Of a stretch of 64,000 bases of DNA, positions 37,451 to 48,116 are shown piece after piece. Position 1 is the first letter of the stretch. Each line of letters opens with the position of its first letter. Position numbers and translations under genes: made by a program. The notes under the pieces are model-generated. The model ran no database searches and was not told the DNA's origin. It saw only the letters and a program-made list of their open reading frames with translations. This DNA is from Eriocheir sinensis (taxonomy: Eukaryota; Arthropoda; Malacostraca; Decapoda; Varunidae). Where the stretch lies: positions 1,209,841 to 1,273,840 of the forward strand of contig NC_066516.1 of NCBI RefSeq assembly GCF_024679095.1, given 5' to 3'.

Positions 37451-38166
37451 GAAAATACCAATTATATTAATGTTTATGCTTATTACTATTAATTAATAAG
37501 CGTTCTGTAATGAGCAGGAAAAAAAATGCTCCAATAAAATTTCAGTATCGATAGATTTTTGCCGTAAAGTGAATCTGCAAAACAATTTACTGATGTACAA
37601 ATATCAGAAAAAAGAAAGATTATTGCCTCCCCGTAAGTGAAACAATATGGTTTAAGAACTCTTACCTACAGATTCAACTTCAACCGCCCCATTTTGAGAA
37701 GGTAATTATTAAGAAATATAAAGCATACTCACCATGCTTTTATTTACAGCACATACACATAGGACTTTGCACGGTTATTGATGTGGATGCTCGTTACACT
37801 CATGTACACGCCCTAAGTTATACGAAATCGGTGCTGAAGAGGGTGTGCTTCATATTACAAAAAATATTTGTATTCAACACTGAAGAAAAAAGCACAGGAG
37901 ACACCATTACCCGAGTCATGTAAGGAGGGGCGCTTAAGGGGATTTTTCCAGTCCCCAGGCGACCTTATAGGTATGACGTGCATCTAGTGCTGTTCTTAGG
38001 CAGAGAGAGCAACTCTCAGTAACGGCAAGCAGAAAAAAAAGAAACCAAAGGCATAAATTTGACCCTTCCTATTCCACTTGTTGAAGGTTATACACGCTTT
38101 GTGTTTACTTTTTATTTGCTGACCCCAACTTTTTTTTTCCTGTGAAATCTTTCTAATTTAATTAAG
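37451..38166. other. No gene recognised
   Basis: AT-rich sequence without recognisable coding or repeat structure. Confidence 0.5.
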
Positions 38167-38833
38167 GTTAGTCGACACCATCAAACTCTGTTCGCAAACA
38201 ATGTTTGGAAACTGTTTCTGAACAGTATGCAAACTTTGTTTTTAAATGTTTGCAAAAATTTGCAAACTGCTAACAAAGTCTAGACCTCGATGTTTTCAGA
38301 ATGTCTGTGAGTGAGGAGATGGCTAAATATCCTCTGTATTTTACAGAATAATGCACTCGGTGAAAAGCAAAGTAAAAGTAAGCTGCTTTTGGGTGAGAAA
38401 GTTTTCCAAAGAAAAAACATTTCATGGTGACTTGCTTCTGGCAAAAGTGAAAATAGATGGAATACATTTAAGTGGTTCTGTTAGAATGTCCACAATTGAT
38501 TTCTACAGATGTTAGTACCCAAAATATCATGAGAGATACAACATAAACAGGCTATTTTAGCTGCCGTTAGACTGGCTATCATAATTAAATTTTTGATAAT
38601 CAAATACATTTTCTAGCCTCATATACACTTTCAAAATTCTCAGACAAATGTAGTTCCTGAGGTTCAATATTTGCTTCCCATCCTAGTTATGACACAAAAT
38701 CCCGTTGTATTTGTTTGGAAACAGTTTGCAAACTATTTAGAAACAGTTTGCAAAGATTGTTTGGAAATAATTTGATGTTTGCAATAATTTGACAAGCATC
38801 GTTTGCAAACAAAGTTTGCTGGTGTGGACTAAC
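38167..38833. mobile_element. TIR element of unclear superfamily
   Basis: Left end GTTAGTCGACACCATCAAAC; reverse complement of the right end GTTAGTCCACACCAGCAAAC. The inverted match continues for about 35 bp through a TTTGCAAAC-like word. Near-palindromic GTTTGCAAAC words recur just inside both ends (38210-38270 and 38720-38815). The interior has no transposase. Target duplication is not clear (left flank ATTAAG, right AATAAG), so I leave the superfamily open. Confidence 0.7.
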
Positions 38834-39570
38834 AATAAGCATACTGATATTGTTGCAACACAAAAAAATATTGGCAACTTTATGAACGATAGTAGAGAAT
38901 GGACGAACACCATAGACAATAGACGCTGGTAACTAGTGTCTAAGTGACATATGTTTTAGACAGTTTTCATATTATTACATGTTAAGGAGTAAGATTTACT
39001 TTCTTGACAGACTTTACATATGGAGTACCCTTCGCTTGAGAGTTTTAAGTTTGGAATTCGTGTGTAACCATTTCCCTTCACACGATTTACTTAGGAGGCT
39101 GCGATTCTCCTGAACAATGCATGTATGCGATGTGTGAAAAAAAGAAATCTAATATAAATATGTAAGGGAAGATGATTAGTAATGAGGAGAGGATAAGCTA
39201 GGGAAGGGATAGTTTCATGAAGCTAGAGAAGAAAGAATGAGGATATTTTGGGTTAGGTCAGAAATAATAATGAAAAGGCGTAATGTGAAAAGAAGGGAAT
39301 AGAACGAGAAGGAAGTACTATAAAGTAGGTGAAGGCCTAGTAAGTGAACGAGAGGGGGTGAGAAAAGGATAAAGAAGTGGCGGTGAAGGAAGCAAAAGAT
39401 ACTGAGTTAAAGAGAAGGGGAAGGGAGGTGTGATGAGGAAAGCATAAATAATAAACTCATTACCAGGAAAAATATATTGGACGACATTTGGGCAGCTATT
39501 GGTGATACTTCTGTCGTTGTCTTATCTCCCTTTTCCTAATAGAGAATAAGCAGCTAACTAGTTTGATGAA

Positions 39571-39571
<1 letters not shown>
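38834..39571. other. No gene recognised
   Basis: Purine-rich plus-strand sequence from 39170 to 39450, otherwise featureless. No frame with motif content. Confidence 0.5.
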
Positions 39572-39613
<42 letters not shown>

Positions 39614-39868
39614 TCCCCACCACTGTCTGATCATGAGTTGGACTCGCAATCGCCAGTAAATATTCTGCCGACAAGGACAAGCTCATTATAGTCGATCTCT
39701 GTGTACTACCGGAACCTTCACACACAACACATACCATCCCTCATACGGGACAGTAATTACTCCTTGTCAGCGGAAAAATCTCGGCCTGAGCGGGTCTCGA
39801 ACCTCCGCCTGCCAGGCCGCGAAACCTGGCAGCGTAGGGCTTTAACCACCGAGCTACAGAGTGGTGTA
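39572..39868 (-). mobile_element. tRNA-derived SINE, family 2, minus copy with (AC)n tail
   Basis: On the minus strand from 39868: an A-box-like TAGCTCGGTGGTTAAAGC, a B box GGTTCGAGACC (about 39796), a body including TTTTTCCGCTGACAAGGAG and GATCGACTATAATGAGCTTG, and a 3' (AC)n run (plus-strand (GT)n at 39572-39611). The body and tail match the plus copy at 53162. A second (GT)n tract lies just upstream of the head at 39877-39922. Confidence 0.75.
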
Positions 39869-39872
39869 GCTC

Positions 39873-39876
<4 letters not shown>

Positions 39877-39922
<46 letters not shown>
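39877..39922. repeat. (TG)n microsatellite
   Basis: About 23 TG units directly 5' (minus sense) of the SINE head. Confidence 0.95.
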
Positions 39923-39924
<2 letters not shown>

Positions 39925-39929
39925 CAATG

Positions 39930-40312
39930 CTCGTACTGTCCCTTCTCTGTATATACTATTATCAAACTTGGCCTTGAATTGATGAATCGTCTTCGCATGG
40001 ACTACATCCTTTTCCAGGGCACAGGCCTCCACTCTTCTTTGTGGAAAGCTGTTCTTCTTAGTATCTCTTTACAGGTATCCTTTATTTATCTTCCTTCCAT
40101 GGCCTCTTAGTCTCTTGTATCCCATGTTGTTAGATCTTCCTTGTCCACTTTTTCCATCCCATTCAGCACCCTTTATATCACAATCTGATCTCTCTCCTCC
40201 CTCTCTTCCACTGTCGGTAAATTCAAACGCCTCAATCTCTCTTCGCATGTGAAATCTCTTGGTTTGGGAAACAACTTAGTTACTACCCTTGGAATCCTTT
40301 CTAATTTCCTTA
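39930..40312 (-). mobile_element. LINE C-terminal ORF2 fragment
   Basis: The minus strand encodes the end of a LINE RT protein: KLERIPRVVTKLFPKPRDFT, EERLRRLNLPTVEERER, KRLRGHGRKINKGYL, and FPQRRVEACALEKDVVHAKT. The Arg/Leu spacing and the final H-A-K-T-I-H-Q-F-K-A-K are typical of jockey/CR1-type C-termini, but the sequence differs from LINE-A and LINE-B. Several frameshifts are present. The 5' side is cut by the element at 40315. Confidence 0.7.
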
Positions 40313-40314
40313 TA

Positions 40315-40425
40315 CAGTCGAGTCGCGTATGGCGCGGTTAATTGGTTCTGAGCAACGGCCGCGCCATAGGAAACCGCGTCATAGGAATAACTAAACCTAT
40401 GGAGAAAATACAATTTGGTTCTGGC
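40315..40425 (+). mobile_element. pogo/Tigger-type TIR end inserted in LINE
   Basis: CAGTCGAGTCGCGTATGGCG follows TA (40313-40314). A second copy of the GCGCCATAGGAAACCGCG words in opposite sense follows at about 40370. The opposite terminus was not found. Confidence 0.45.
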
Positions 40426-40429
40426 CCTT

Positions 40430-40560
40430 GCCATTTTGCCCCACCCACACTTTTTTTTTCGTTCGTTCTAGCCCGAGTGCACCGGTAGGCATTATCTGCC
40501 TTTTGATGTTGTTCAGTCCGACCCCACGCTCACCACCTTATCCACTCAGCCACCGCCAAC
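40430..40560 (-). mobile_element. tRNA-derived SINE head, minus strand
   Basis: The minus strand from 40557 begins GGCGGTGGCTGAGTGGATAA, an A-box region like that of SINE family 1, and runs into a different body with TACCGGTGCACTCGGG. No intact B box. It is a diverged or chimeric SINE. Confidence 0.5.
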
Positions 40561-40837
40561 ACCCACTTTTTCACTCAGTAGCTATGTATGGGGAAAATAC
40601 AATTTGGTACTGGCTAGCCGCCACTTTATCCCACCTGCGCTCACATATGGGGAAAATTCATTGTTTCCCGCCTATCACTCTCTCAATCCTCCTGATGACG
40701 TCGTTTCTGCTCGTACGTCAGTGGGCGAATCTTGCCCGTGGGTTTCCTAGCAGGCTTGCAAGCCATTGCGTGTGCAGGACGTGCATGGTAAGCGAGTCGA
40801 CTCCTTGCCGTGCGTGGGCCGGGGGGTTAACTAGGGT

Positions 40838-41084
40838 TCACAGTCATTGTGTTTATTTTGATCGTTACCAATGGCGGCGATCGCCGCTATAGTATTTCCA
40901 CGTAAAACTGGCCGATGGGGTAGTGGCGGCTGCATGCGGGGTTAGCCTAGCCCCACACCTTGGCACACACTCTGATCACCTCTCGCTTCCTCTGCAGCCA
41001 CCACTACCCCATAGGCCAGTTTCACGTGGAAAACTATAGCGTCGATCGCCGCCATTGGTAACGATCAAAACAAAGTGACTGTGA
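40838..41084. repeat. Inverted repeat with about 95-bp arms
   Basis: The left arm (40838-40933) runs from TTCACAGTCA to TAGTGGCGGCTGC; the right arm (40994-41084) is its reverse complement from GCAGCCACCACTACCCCATA to TGACTGTGAA. The GATCGCCGCCATTGGTAACG block is exact. The spacer is about 60 bases. Confidence 0.85.
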
Positions 41085-41261
41085 AAGCGTCCCCTAGACG
41101 TGTACTCGTCAGGTCGGGACCCGCCGCGCCGCCCCCACATTCCACCCCAAAACTGCCCAATTCCGTTTAACCATTTACTTTCCTTGCCAACCCGAAATCG
41201 ACAAAAATATTATTTGGCACGCATAATAATGCAATAATTAGTGGTGACCAACCAGTTTCAA

Positions 41262-41264
<3 letters not shown>

Positions 41265-41339
<75 letters not shown>
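41265..41339. repeat. (CT)n microsatellite
   Basis: About 37 CT units. Confidence 0.97.
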
Positions 41340-41341
<2 letters not shown>

Positions 41342-41693
41342 AGTTTCTTTGTACACCGTGTCTCTGATTTCTTCCCTTTCGGAATGTGCAGCGAGAAAGA
41401 CGAAAGAAAGGATCGAAAGGCTCTGGGAACACCGGCCAATTTAGATTTTTAGAAGCCAGTTTGCCAGCAGGCTGATGTGCAGAAGCGGCCTGCTGTAGAT
41501 TTTAGTAGGCTAGTTAGCCAGATCACTTCGTTTTTGCCTGCCAGAATACACAGTTGGCCAGGTCAACTTTACCTGAAAAAAGGAGCGAAGGAGGGGGAAA
41601 AGATTGACGGGAAGAGATGCAGAGTGGTCGGGGAGCAGCTAAACGTACCAGCTAAACGGTACGGTACCGGTACCAGATTGCTCGGTACCGGTA

Positions 41694-42772
41694 CAGGTAA
41701 CTCGATTTACGAGAGTTTGGTTTACGCGTTTTTGAAATAACGCGGGGTCCAAAATCCAAATAAATGTTTAATTTAGGCGTTTTTTTCACTTATACGCGAT
41801 ATTTTATGGAGTGGCCACCAGATGTCTCACGCAACTGGACTCACACGGCCACACAGCTGAGCTCAGTTCTTCCCGCGCGCCACTTGAACAACAATACAGT
41901 ACCCACGCTGCCACGCTACTCAACAATAGGGGTGGGCAGGTACCGGTACCAGTACCAGTACTAACGGTACCAGCAATACGGTACGGTACCGGTACCAGAC
42001 TGCTCGGTACCGGTACCAATACTAGCCAGCCCCTCATGGTGTCCCTCATTTCTTCCTCACACGAGAGAGGCTGAAAATGAGTGCCCGAGTGGATATCTCG
42101 GTTCTGGTGACACGCGGCATGCAGCTGTTTGTTGTGTGGGTGTGGTTGTGTGGTTTGTAAACAATGCAAATGGCGGCCGGGCTGCGATTGCGTTTCTGAT
42201 ATCATATTCACCCCATTATTCTCACTAATAATACACTAATAATGAACATATGGACATTTTTTTCCAATATGATTTTTTATGTAGCTTGTACTGCTCCTTA
42301 GTCATACAATCTTAAGCCACCTGTGACATCAAGATCAAGATCATACAAATGGCGCCCGACGGAAAAACGTGATAACAGCAAGGCATGGACGATCTTCCAC
42401 CGATTTAGTCTTTGTATAGTGGTTATTACATCGCCCTGTATTCTATGGTAACATATTATAGGACAGCTACGGACTATGAAGGATTATAAACAATAATAAA
42501 TGTAAGTTTGCCGTTGTTATTGGATAAGACGAAAAACAGACCCTTAAAAACATCCCAAAGAAGAAAAAAAATCATTAAAAATTTGTACATTCAGCGTATA
42601 ACGCGCAGGGCTAAACTTTCAGGCATTTTTTATGTGAAAAAATCAGCGCTATACGCCGAAAATTACGGTATTTATTTTTCGACAGAAACCTACCTCTTGT
42701 TTGATTTACATTGTTTTTGAATTACGCGACCTCTTCAAGAACGCAACACTCGCGTAAATCGAGAGTTACCTG
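41694..42772 (-). mobile_element. TA-flanked TIR element, copy B (inverted relative to copy A)
   Basis: Ends CAGGTAACTCGATTTACG and, reversed, CAGGTAACTCTCGATTTACG, with TA on both sides (41692-41693, 42773-42774). The body is the reverse complement of 22011-23261: the region from GGTTTACGCGTTTTTGAAATAACGC to the GGTACC-rich block and on to the cgtatagcg block corresponds throughout. It lacks the (GA)n of copy A and is about 170 bp shorter. Flanks carry the word ACCAGATTGCTCGG on both sides. Confidence 0.75.
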
Positions 42773-42786
42773 TACCAGATTGCTCG

Positions 42787-42936
42787 GATTTATTTATTGG
42801 ATTTATTGATAATTCTTCATGTCCGATTTTTTTTTTAGGTTGCTAATAAATATTGTTATTGTTATTAGACTATGATCGAGTACATCCATAATAACTATAC
42901 ATGCTATTTTTTTATCGAAAAAATAAATATTCACTT

Positions 42937-42992
<56 letters not shown>

Positions 42993-43128
42993 ACCACTCA
43001 GTGAGTGGATATCTCGGTGATATGGGTACTCGATCATAGTCTAATAACAATAACAATATTTATTAGCAACCTAAAAAAGAAAAAGAATCGGACATCAAGA
43101 ATTATCCAGTAACTCCAATAAATAAATA
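42787..43128. repeat. Inverted repeat with about 100-bp arms around a GA microsatellite
   Basis: The left arm (42787-42883) contains AGGTTGCTAATAAATATTG and GACTATGATCGAGTAC; the right arm (43026-43128) contains GTACTCGATCATAGTC and CAATATTTATTAGCAACCT. The spacer includes (GA)n at 42943-42990. Confidence 0.85.
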
Positions 43129-43312
43129 AAATAATAAAATAATGGAAGCGGGAGCTGTGATGGAAACGGAAAGCAGGACAAAATGGTGGGAACTTGGGGA
43201 GACGGTCAGCGGGGCAGTGACTCAGCGTCTCCACACAGGGCCCATACCGCGTGATACCACATGGAGGCGGGCGAGCGCCGAGCGTCACTATGATCCAAAC
43301 GGTACCGGTACT

Positions 43313-43470
43313 AGCGGCAATGCTCAGTGCCGAGTGATCATGACGCTTCCCGGCACCCGAGTGATCATGAGGCTTCGCGGCACCCGGTTCCGGTACCTGG
43401 TGCCGCGAAGCCTCATGATCACTTGGGTGCCGGGAAGCGTCATGATCACTCGGCACTGAGCATTGCCGCT
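43313..43470. repeat. Near-perfect hairpin, 72-bp arms, 14-base loop
   Basis: Arms 43313-43384 and 43399-43470 pair along their whole length with one visible mismatch (CACCCGAGTG against CACCCAAGTG). Each arm contains a tandem duplication of 27 bp (GAGTGATCATGACGCTTCCC and GAGTGATCATGAGGCTTCGC). The GGTACC-containing loop resembles the repeats in the TIR element just upstream. Confidence 0.9.
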
Positions 43471-44610
43471 CCTCCTTCCTTTAGAGCAGGGGTTCCCAAC
43501 GTGGGGTAAATTACCTACCCCAAGTGGGGTAATTTGGTCTTTTCTGTGGGGTAATCGGGAGACAGAGGGTGACCAAGAAAAAAAATCTTAGTAAAATTAT
43601 ACCCATTGTATTAGGCTGTAGACTAGGGCAGCTGAATCTGTTCCTTTCTGTCCTTTTATTCAAAAGTTCTTTACTTCCCTGCATAATGCCACATGCAAAT
43701 ATATTAATACATTTTTTTAAAGTATGGGCTACAATGCAGTTGTGGAAGCATAAGCAAAATGGGGTAATGAGTGAAAGGTGTGGAGAGCAGGGTAATGAGC
43801 AAACAATAGTTGGGAACCCCTGCTTTTGAGCTTCCATTCTCCAGCCAACACTTCTTCCACTCCCACTTGTGATCTAAATCTTACTTTCAGTGGTCACTGC
43901 TCTTCTTCCACATGCTCGCCTATCCGTGCCACCTCTTCAGTTTCCTCATCTGAATTACTACCCTCATTCTGAACCCCTCTGTCTCCACATCTACCCTTTT
44001 TTTCATTCTTTTATCTCTCACGTCATATTGGCAACGCTTTTTCCGTTGTGCCAAACATAATTACACTTTTTTTTTTTCCACGGTGTGTCTCACTAGCCCT
44101 TCCTTCTCCTTTATCACTTTCACTTGTGACACTTTTGTTTCTTCCTCAAGCTATTCCACAATCTCTTTAATTAAAACTTGTTTTCTCTTATTCCTTCTTC
44201 CATTGGTTTTGGTTCTCACTTAATTCCTTACCATTCTCCATATTTACTTCCACCTTTTCCTCATTTTTCTTCATCATTATCCGATGTTTATTGCACTTTG
44301 TTTCAAATCTATATTTTCTTCTTCCATCAATTTTTACCTTTCTTCCATTTTTTCCACTTTTTCTGACAGATCATGAACTAATTTTTCCAGCAACAACAAT
44401 TTTTGTGTATGCCATTCTACCAGGAAGTATGCCTTCTTCTTGACCAAAACCATGGAAATCCACTAACCGCCCCCTTCTTGATCTTTGGCCTCGTTACACG
44501 AGTAAACAGACCAGCACTGGACCCATCCAGGGCTTTGCCCAGCACTCCTTCCATTTTCTTGTTCTTAATGTGCTCAAACTGCACTTATTAGAGACGGAAC
44601 AGCACTAAAG
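43471..44610 (-). mobile_element. LINE-C ORF1-like coiled-coil region, split by a hAT MITE
   Basis: The minus strand from about 44610 encodes a Lys/Glu-rich coiled coil (for example VEWHTQKLLLLEKLVHDLSE, then KVEKMEERK) and ends in the LDHKWE..CWLE region near 43830, resuming beyond 43487. The same sequence, diverged, is at 61346-62131, and its downstream end matches 53840-53960, where it leads into an endonuclease start. That places it as ORF1 of LINE-C. Stops and frameshifts are frequent. Confidence 0.55.
43487..43822. mobile_element. hAT-type MITE with 8-bp target duplication
   Basis: Flanks CTTTAGAG (43479-43486) and CTTTTGAG (43823-43830) match 7 of 8. Ends CAGGGGTTCCCAAC and, inverted, GTTGGGAACCCCTG are perfect 14-bp TIRs. 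The interior begins with GTGGGGTAA words repeated in both orientations. No transposase. Confidence 0.85.
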
Positions 44611-44719
44611 CATCTCTCCCAACCCTCAGCCACATCCTAGGTCTTTAGATCGCCGGTAAACCAATTCCTCTTGAAAATGTGTTGGCGATTCTACGTCCGC
44701 CCTGTACTTTCGCCACAGT

Positions 44720-44721
44720 GT

Positions 44722-44775
<54 letters not shown>
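44720..44775. repeat. (TG)n microsatellite
   Basis: About 28 TG units with one TA interruption. Confidence 0.96.
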
Positions 44776-44779
<4 letters not shown>

Positions 44780-45388
44780 AGGACCAAATTTAACCATAAT
44801 ATATAATAAACAACGCTGCATGGTGCAGTTTGAAGCTGCTGTCAATTGGTTTACACAAATATTTTATTTATAGATAATATTAGTTTCACTCTAATTGGAA
44901 ATTGGTGCAGGAAAGTCGTACTTTCACAGCTCAAGACTCTAATTGTGTTTCTTCTCTCATATTGTAGGACATAGAAGATATATTAAAAAATGCATACTTT
45001 GGTATTCTCAATATATGTTATTGATTATAAATATGTTATTGATTATAAACATGCATCGTTGAAGATAATAACTCGGCAGCTATAATAAAAGAGAAAACAT
45101 ACTACAAAATAGGTGTCTCCTCCATATGAGTCTTCAGAACAAAATTTGCTTTATTAAGGTGAATGAAGCTTGAAAAGTCCTAAGTTCCAGAGGTGAGGAC
45201 CAGTTATCTGGATTCTGGAGGCAGCTGCCGGAGTAGTGTTCACGTGACCCCTTCTAAAGGCGAGTTTAAGTTGTTGGGTGGTCACTTATGCGCTGCTATT
45301 TGCAACGTTGACTTTATTCAGGAGATATCCTGATTTCAAAGCAAGAACCACAGCATAATAACACATAGGCATGATCACATATATTGTG

Positions 45389-45389
<1 letters not shown>
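44776..45389. other. No gene recognised
   Basis: AT-rich intergenic or intronic sequence. A short direct repeat, TATGTTATTGATTATAAA, occurs twice near 45020. Confidence 0.5.

Positions 45390-45438
<49 letters not shown>
45390..45438. repeat. (CA)n microsatellite
   Basis: About 24 CA units. Confidence 0.96.
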
Positions 45439-45440
<2 letters not shown>

Positions 45441-45808
45441 ACGAGCATATCAAACACCACAAGAAATGGACTAGTTACACCGTGAGTCTTGCACAGCAGG
45501 AAACACACTGCTTCTTTTAACAAGATACAATATGTGGATTAAGACCATTTGTAATATGTAGGCTATACACAAGAGTATAAATAAATCTTATAAACTATTT
45601 TAGTTAGTGGAGGTAGATGAACCAGAGTTAGAGCATAAGTAGTTCAATAAAAATATAAAGCATCTTTTCAGATTGTGTTTGCATCGTACAAGTATAACAT
45701 CTTTTCCTGTGTACGAAAATGTACACTATATAGGAATTATGTCGATAAAGCTTGCTTAAATATATCTGAATTTCAATGCAAAGTTAACAACAGTGTTAAC
45801 CAACCAGG

Positions 45809-45812
<4 letters not shown>

Positions 45813-45902
<90 letters not shown>
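45813..45902. repeat. (GA)n microsatellite
   Basis: About 45 GA units. The sequence on both sides (45440-45812 and 45903-46312) holds no recognised gene. Confidence 0.97.
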
Positions 45903-45905
<3 letters not shown>

Positions 45906-46312
45906 TGTTTGAATAGGCGGACCAAGACTGCCCAGCACGGAAAGGGTGCGCGGAGACTCACGCACATGCCGGCAGATGACGTGACCAAGACCAACTGGCA
46001 CTGCACAGTTTCATGTCCATAGGCCTCAGCTGTCCTGGACAAGTCATCTGTTTGTTATGGAACACTGCGAAACTAGTAATGGTAGTACACATATTACCTT
46101 ACGGTGGATGGAGTGAACAATGAATAGAGTCTAGAACATTAAGTGTTTGGCCACTGCATTTGGGCAATTGTTTGCCATCTGTCTCTCATGAGCTGTGTGT
46201 ATTTCTTTTGTGCATCCTTACAACAAAGTGTATGTGCATAACCTTAATTGTTAAGATTATAATAATACTGAAAAAAATCTCTGAGAGAGGAGCCTATATT
46301 TCGAAGTTATAT

Positions 46313-46318
46313 TTTATT
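46313..46318 (-). promoter_or_regulatory. Candidate polyadenylation signal AATAAA
   Basis: AATAAA on the minus strand lies about 220 bases after the stop codon at 46541, a reasonable distance for the 3' UTR of the terminal exon. Hexamers occur by chance in AT-rich DNA, so this is only suggestive. Confidence 0.35.
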
Positions 46319-46540
46319 TGGCCACTGTGAGGGTAAATTTGGTGTTGAATAATCACAAGAGGCATACTTTAAAAGATGAGATTCAGCAGATGCAATAAAA
46401 AAAAACTGCTGAAGAAAGCGTGCAAAGCGCAAGAACAGGTGAAGTGCTTCCCTACCAACTGAGGGACAACCATCAGCGTGATACTACCAACTCTTTGTTT
46501 GTACTGACGTCGCAAAGTGATCATTGTTTTTGATCCTTGG

Positions 46541-47734
46541 CTAGAAATCTGTTACATATGTCGGCATCTTATTTTGAGTTTCTCTTGTGGTAGCTTGAGG
46601 CATGACTTCTGTAGGAGACTGTGAGACTGGAGTTGCGGGTGATCTGATCGAGTGGGGAGGGCTGAGAGCTACAGGGCAACTGGAAGGATTTGGTTGATAC
46701 TTGTATGAGGCGACCGGCATAGAGGTACTCCGTGTCATGGTGTGGTTCACCTCGGAGAAACAAATGAGATCCGTTTTAGGGCAGTTAGAGGTGCAGCCAT
46801 AGTGGACCAGGGTCTTGTTGGCGTCTGTTTCGCTTTTGGGAACTTGGTTATGAACAAGGGCCGGACAGGCACCACTCTGCTTACTTGGCGTCTGACGTGT
46901 CTTGTTCTTAACATTATTTGACAGTATATCTTTAAGGCTCCCAGTACTCCGCGATGATGAAATAAATGATCTGCTGAGATGTGGGATTGGATTCCAATTC
47001 TGAAGATTTGTCAGCTGATACATCTCAAGCGGAGGCGTGGGTGCACTGGGAGTTTTGTTATTGTTATTGTTTCTGGTATCACCACCGACGCTGGTTACTG
47101 GCTGTATTGATATGGAGGGTTTTTGATTTTGTACAGAGTTCTGCCCTGGAGGGGACTGAGTCCCGCTGTGAGACTGATCTGACTCAGAAGAGGATGATAG
47201 GTTTTCTGAACTACTGGTGCTTGTCCCATCCACGTCACTTGCACATAGTTCACTGACTGGTGGGGAAGAAGCGGCTGGGGTTTGTTGTGTGGTGTTGGGG
47301 GACTCGTGGGCAGGGGCAGCAGTGTCCTGCACTCCAAGCAGCTGAAGAACGCGAGACCGGTGAGCTAGGACAAATGCCTCGAGTACCGCGACAGGAACAT
47401 TGATGGGGAGATCAGTCTGTGTGGAAACATTGCGGGTGCGGTGACGTCCCAAAGACGGAGAACCTTTTGACTCGCGGCAGGTGGCGGCGAAAACACTTGG
47501 TGAAGACCTGCACATTGGGGTAAGGCGATTTTCCTGCATGTAACTGTTGCCGCCGCTGCCGCCGTCACCATTCCCATTCCCACTTCTGTTGCCAACGTTG
47601 GTAATGCACATCAACCGTCTCCCGTCATGGCTAGCCACCGTGTAGCAGCTGCCCTCTTCATCGGCGCCAGCTTCATTTTCGATGCCCCCGATGTTGTGGC
47701 TGATAGACTGAAGCAGTTGCAGTGCCGACCGAAC
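46541..47734 (-). CDS. Probable terminal exon of a KCNH-like potassium channel gene
   Basis: The acceptor ttggttag (ending 47735) is followed by 398 codons including the stop, opening VRSALQLLQSISHNIGG. Joined to the upstream exon this completes a heptad pattern (LEKLDTQVNTLHSDVSGLTQ then the QE|VRSALQLLQSI junction) like the C-terminal tetramerising coiled coil of ERG/ELK channels, which also carries an LQLLQ element. The rest is polar and low-complexity (Ser/Pro/Thr/Asn-rich, GNGNGDGGSGG, SSSSESDQS) with a STQTDLPINVPVAVLEAFVL segment, and ends TYVTDF. The channel core and cyclic-nucleotide-binding domain would lie to the right of 48337, beyond what I can recognise here. A plasma-membrane role is inferred. 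Alternatives are any coiled-coil scaffold protein. Confidence 0.6.
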   Translation of the reverse strand, partial: VRSALQLLQSISHNIGGIENEAGADEEGSCYTVASHDGRRLMCITNVGNRSGNGNGDGGSGGNSYMQENRLTPMCRSSPSVFAATCRESKGSPSLGRHRTRNVSTQTDLPINVPVAVLEAFVLAHRSRVLQLLGVQDTAAPAHESPNTTQQTPAASSPPVSELCASDVDGTSTSSSENLSSSSESDQSHSGTQSPPGQNSVQNQKPSISIQPVTSVGGDTRNNNNNKTPSAPTPPLEMYQLTNLQNWNPIPHLSRSFISSSRSTGSLKDILSNNVKNKTRQTPSKQSGACPALVHNQVPKSETDANKTLVHYGCTSNCPKTDLICFSEVNHTMTRSTSMPVASYKYQPNPSSCPVALSPPHSIRSPATPVSQSPTEVMPQATTRETQNKMPTYVTDF

Positions 47735-48116
47735 CTAACCAAGTAGAGGGGTCATGTTAGGGAGAAAGCATGATGAACATTATATAGCATCATTCAAGCC
47801 TCAAAGATTGTTCCAGTAGCTATGGCCTAATGTTGGCAGAACTCAAGTCTGCATGTTTGTATGTATTTAACTGACAAAGAAACATCATACACAACACATA
47901 TTTACGTATCATTTAAAGAAAAGAAAAAAACTATCTGGTTTTGCAGTCTGTTTTGCTGCCATTTTGCTATCTCATCTTTGCTGGGTAACAACTTTATCAT
48001 TAATTCTAAAGGACTTGATTTTTCACATCTAACAGTCAGACAATAAAGTCCTTATGATTACATGTTTAGTTTAACAAAAAAAAATACATCACATCACAGA
48101 CCCCTGGCCCTGTTAC

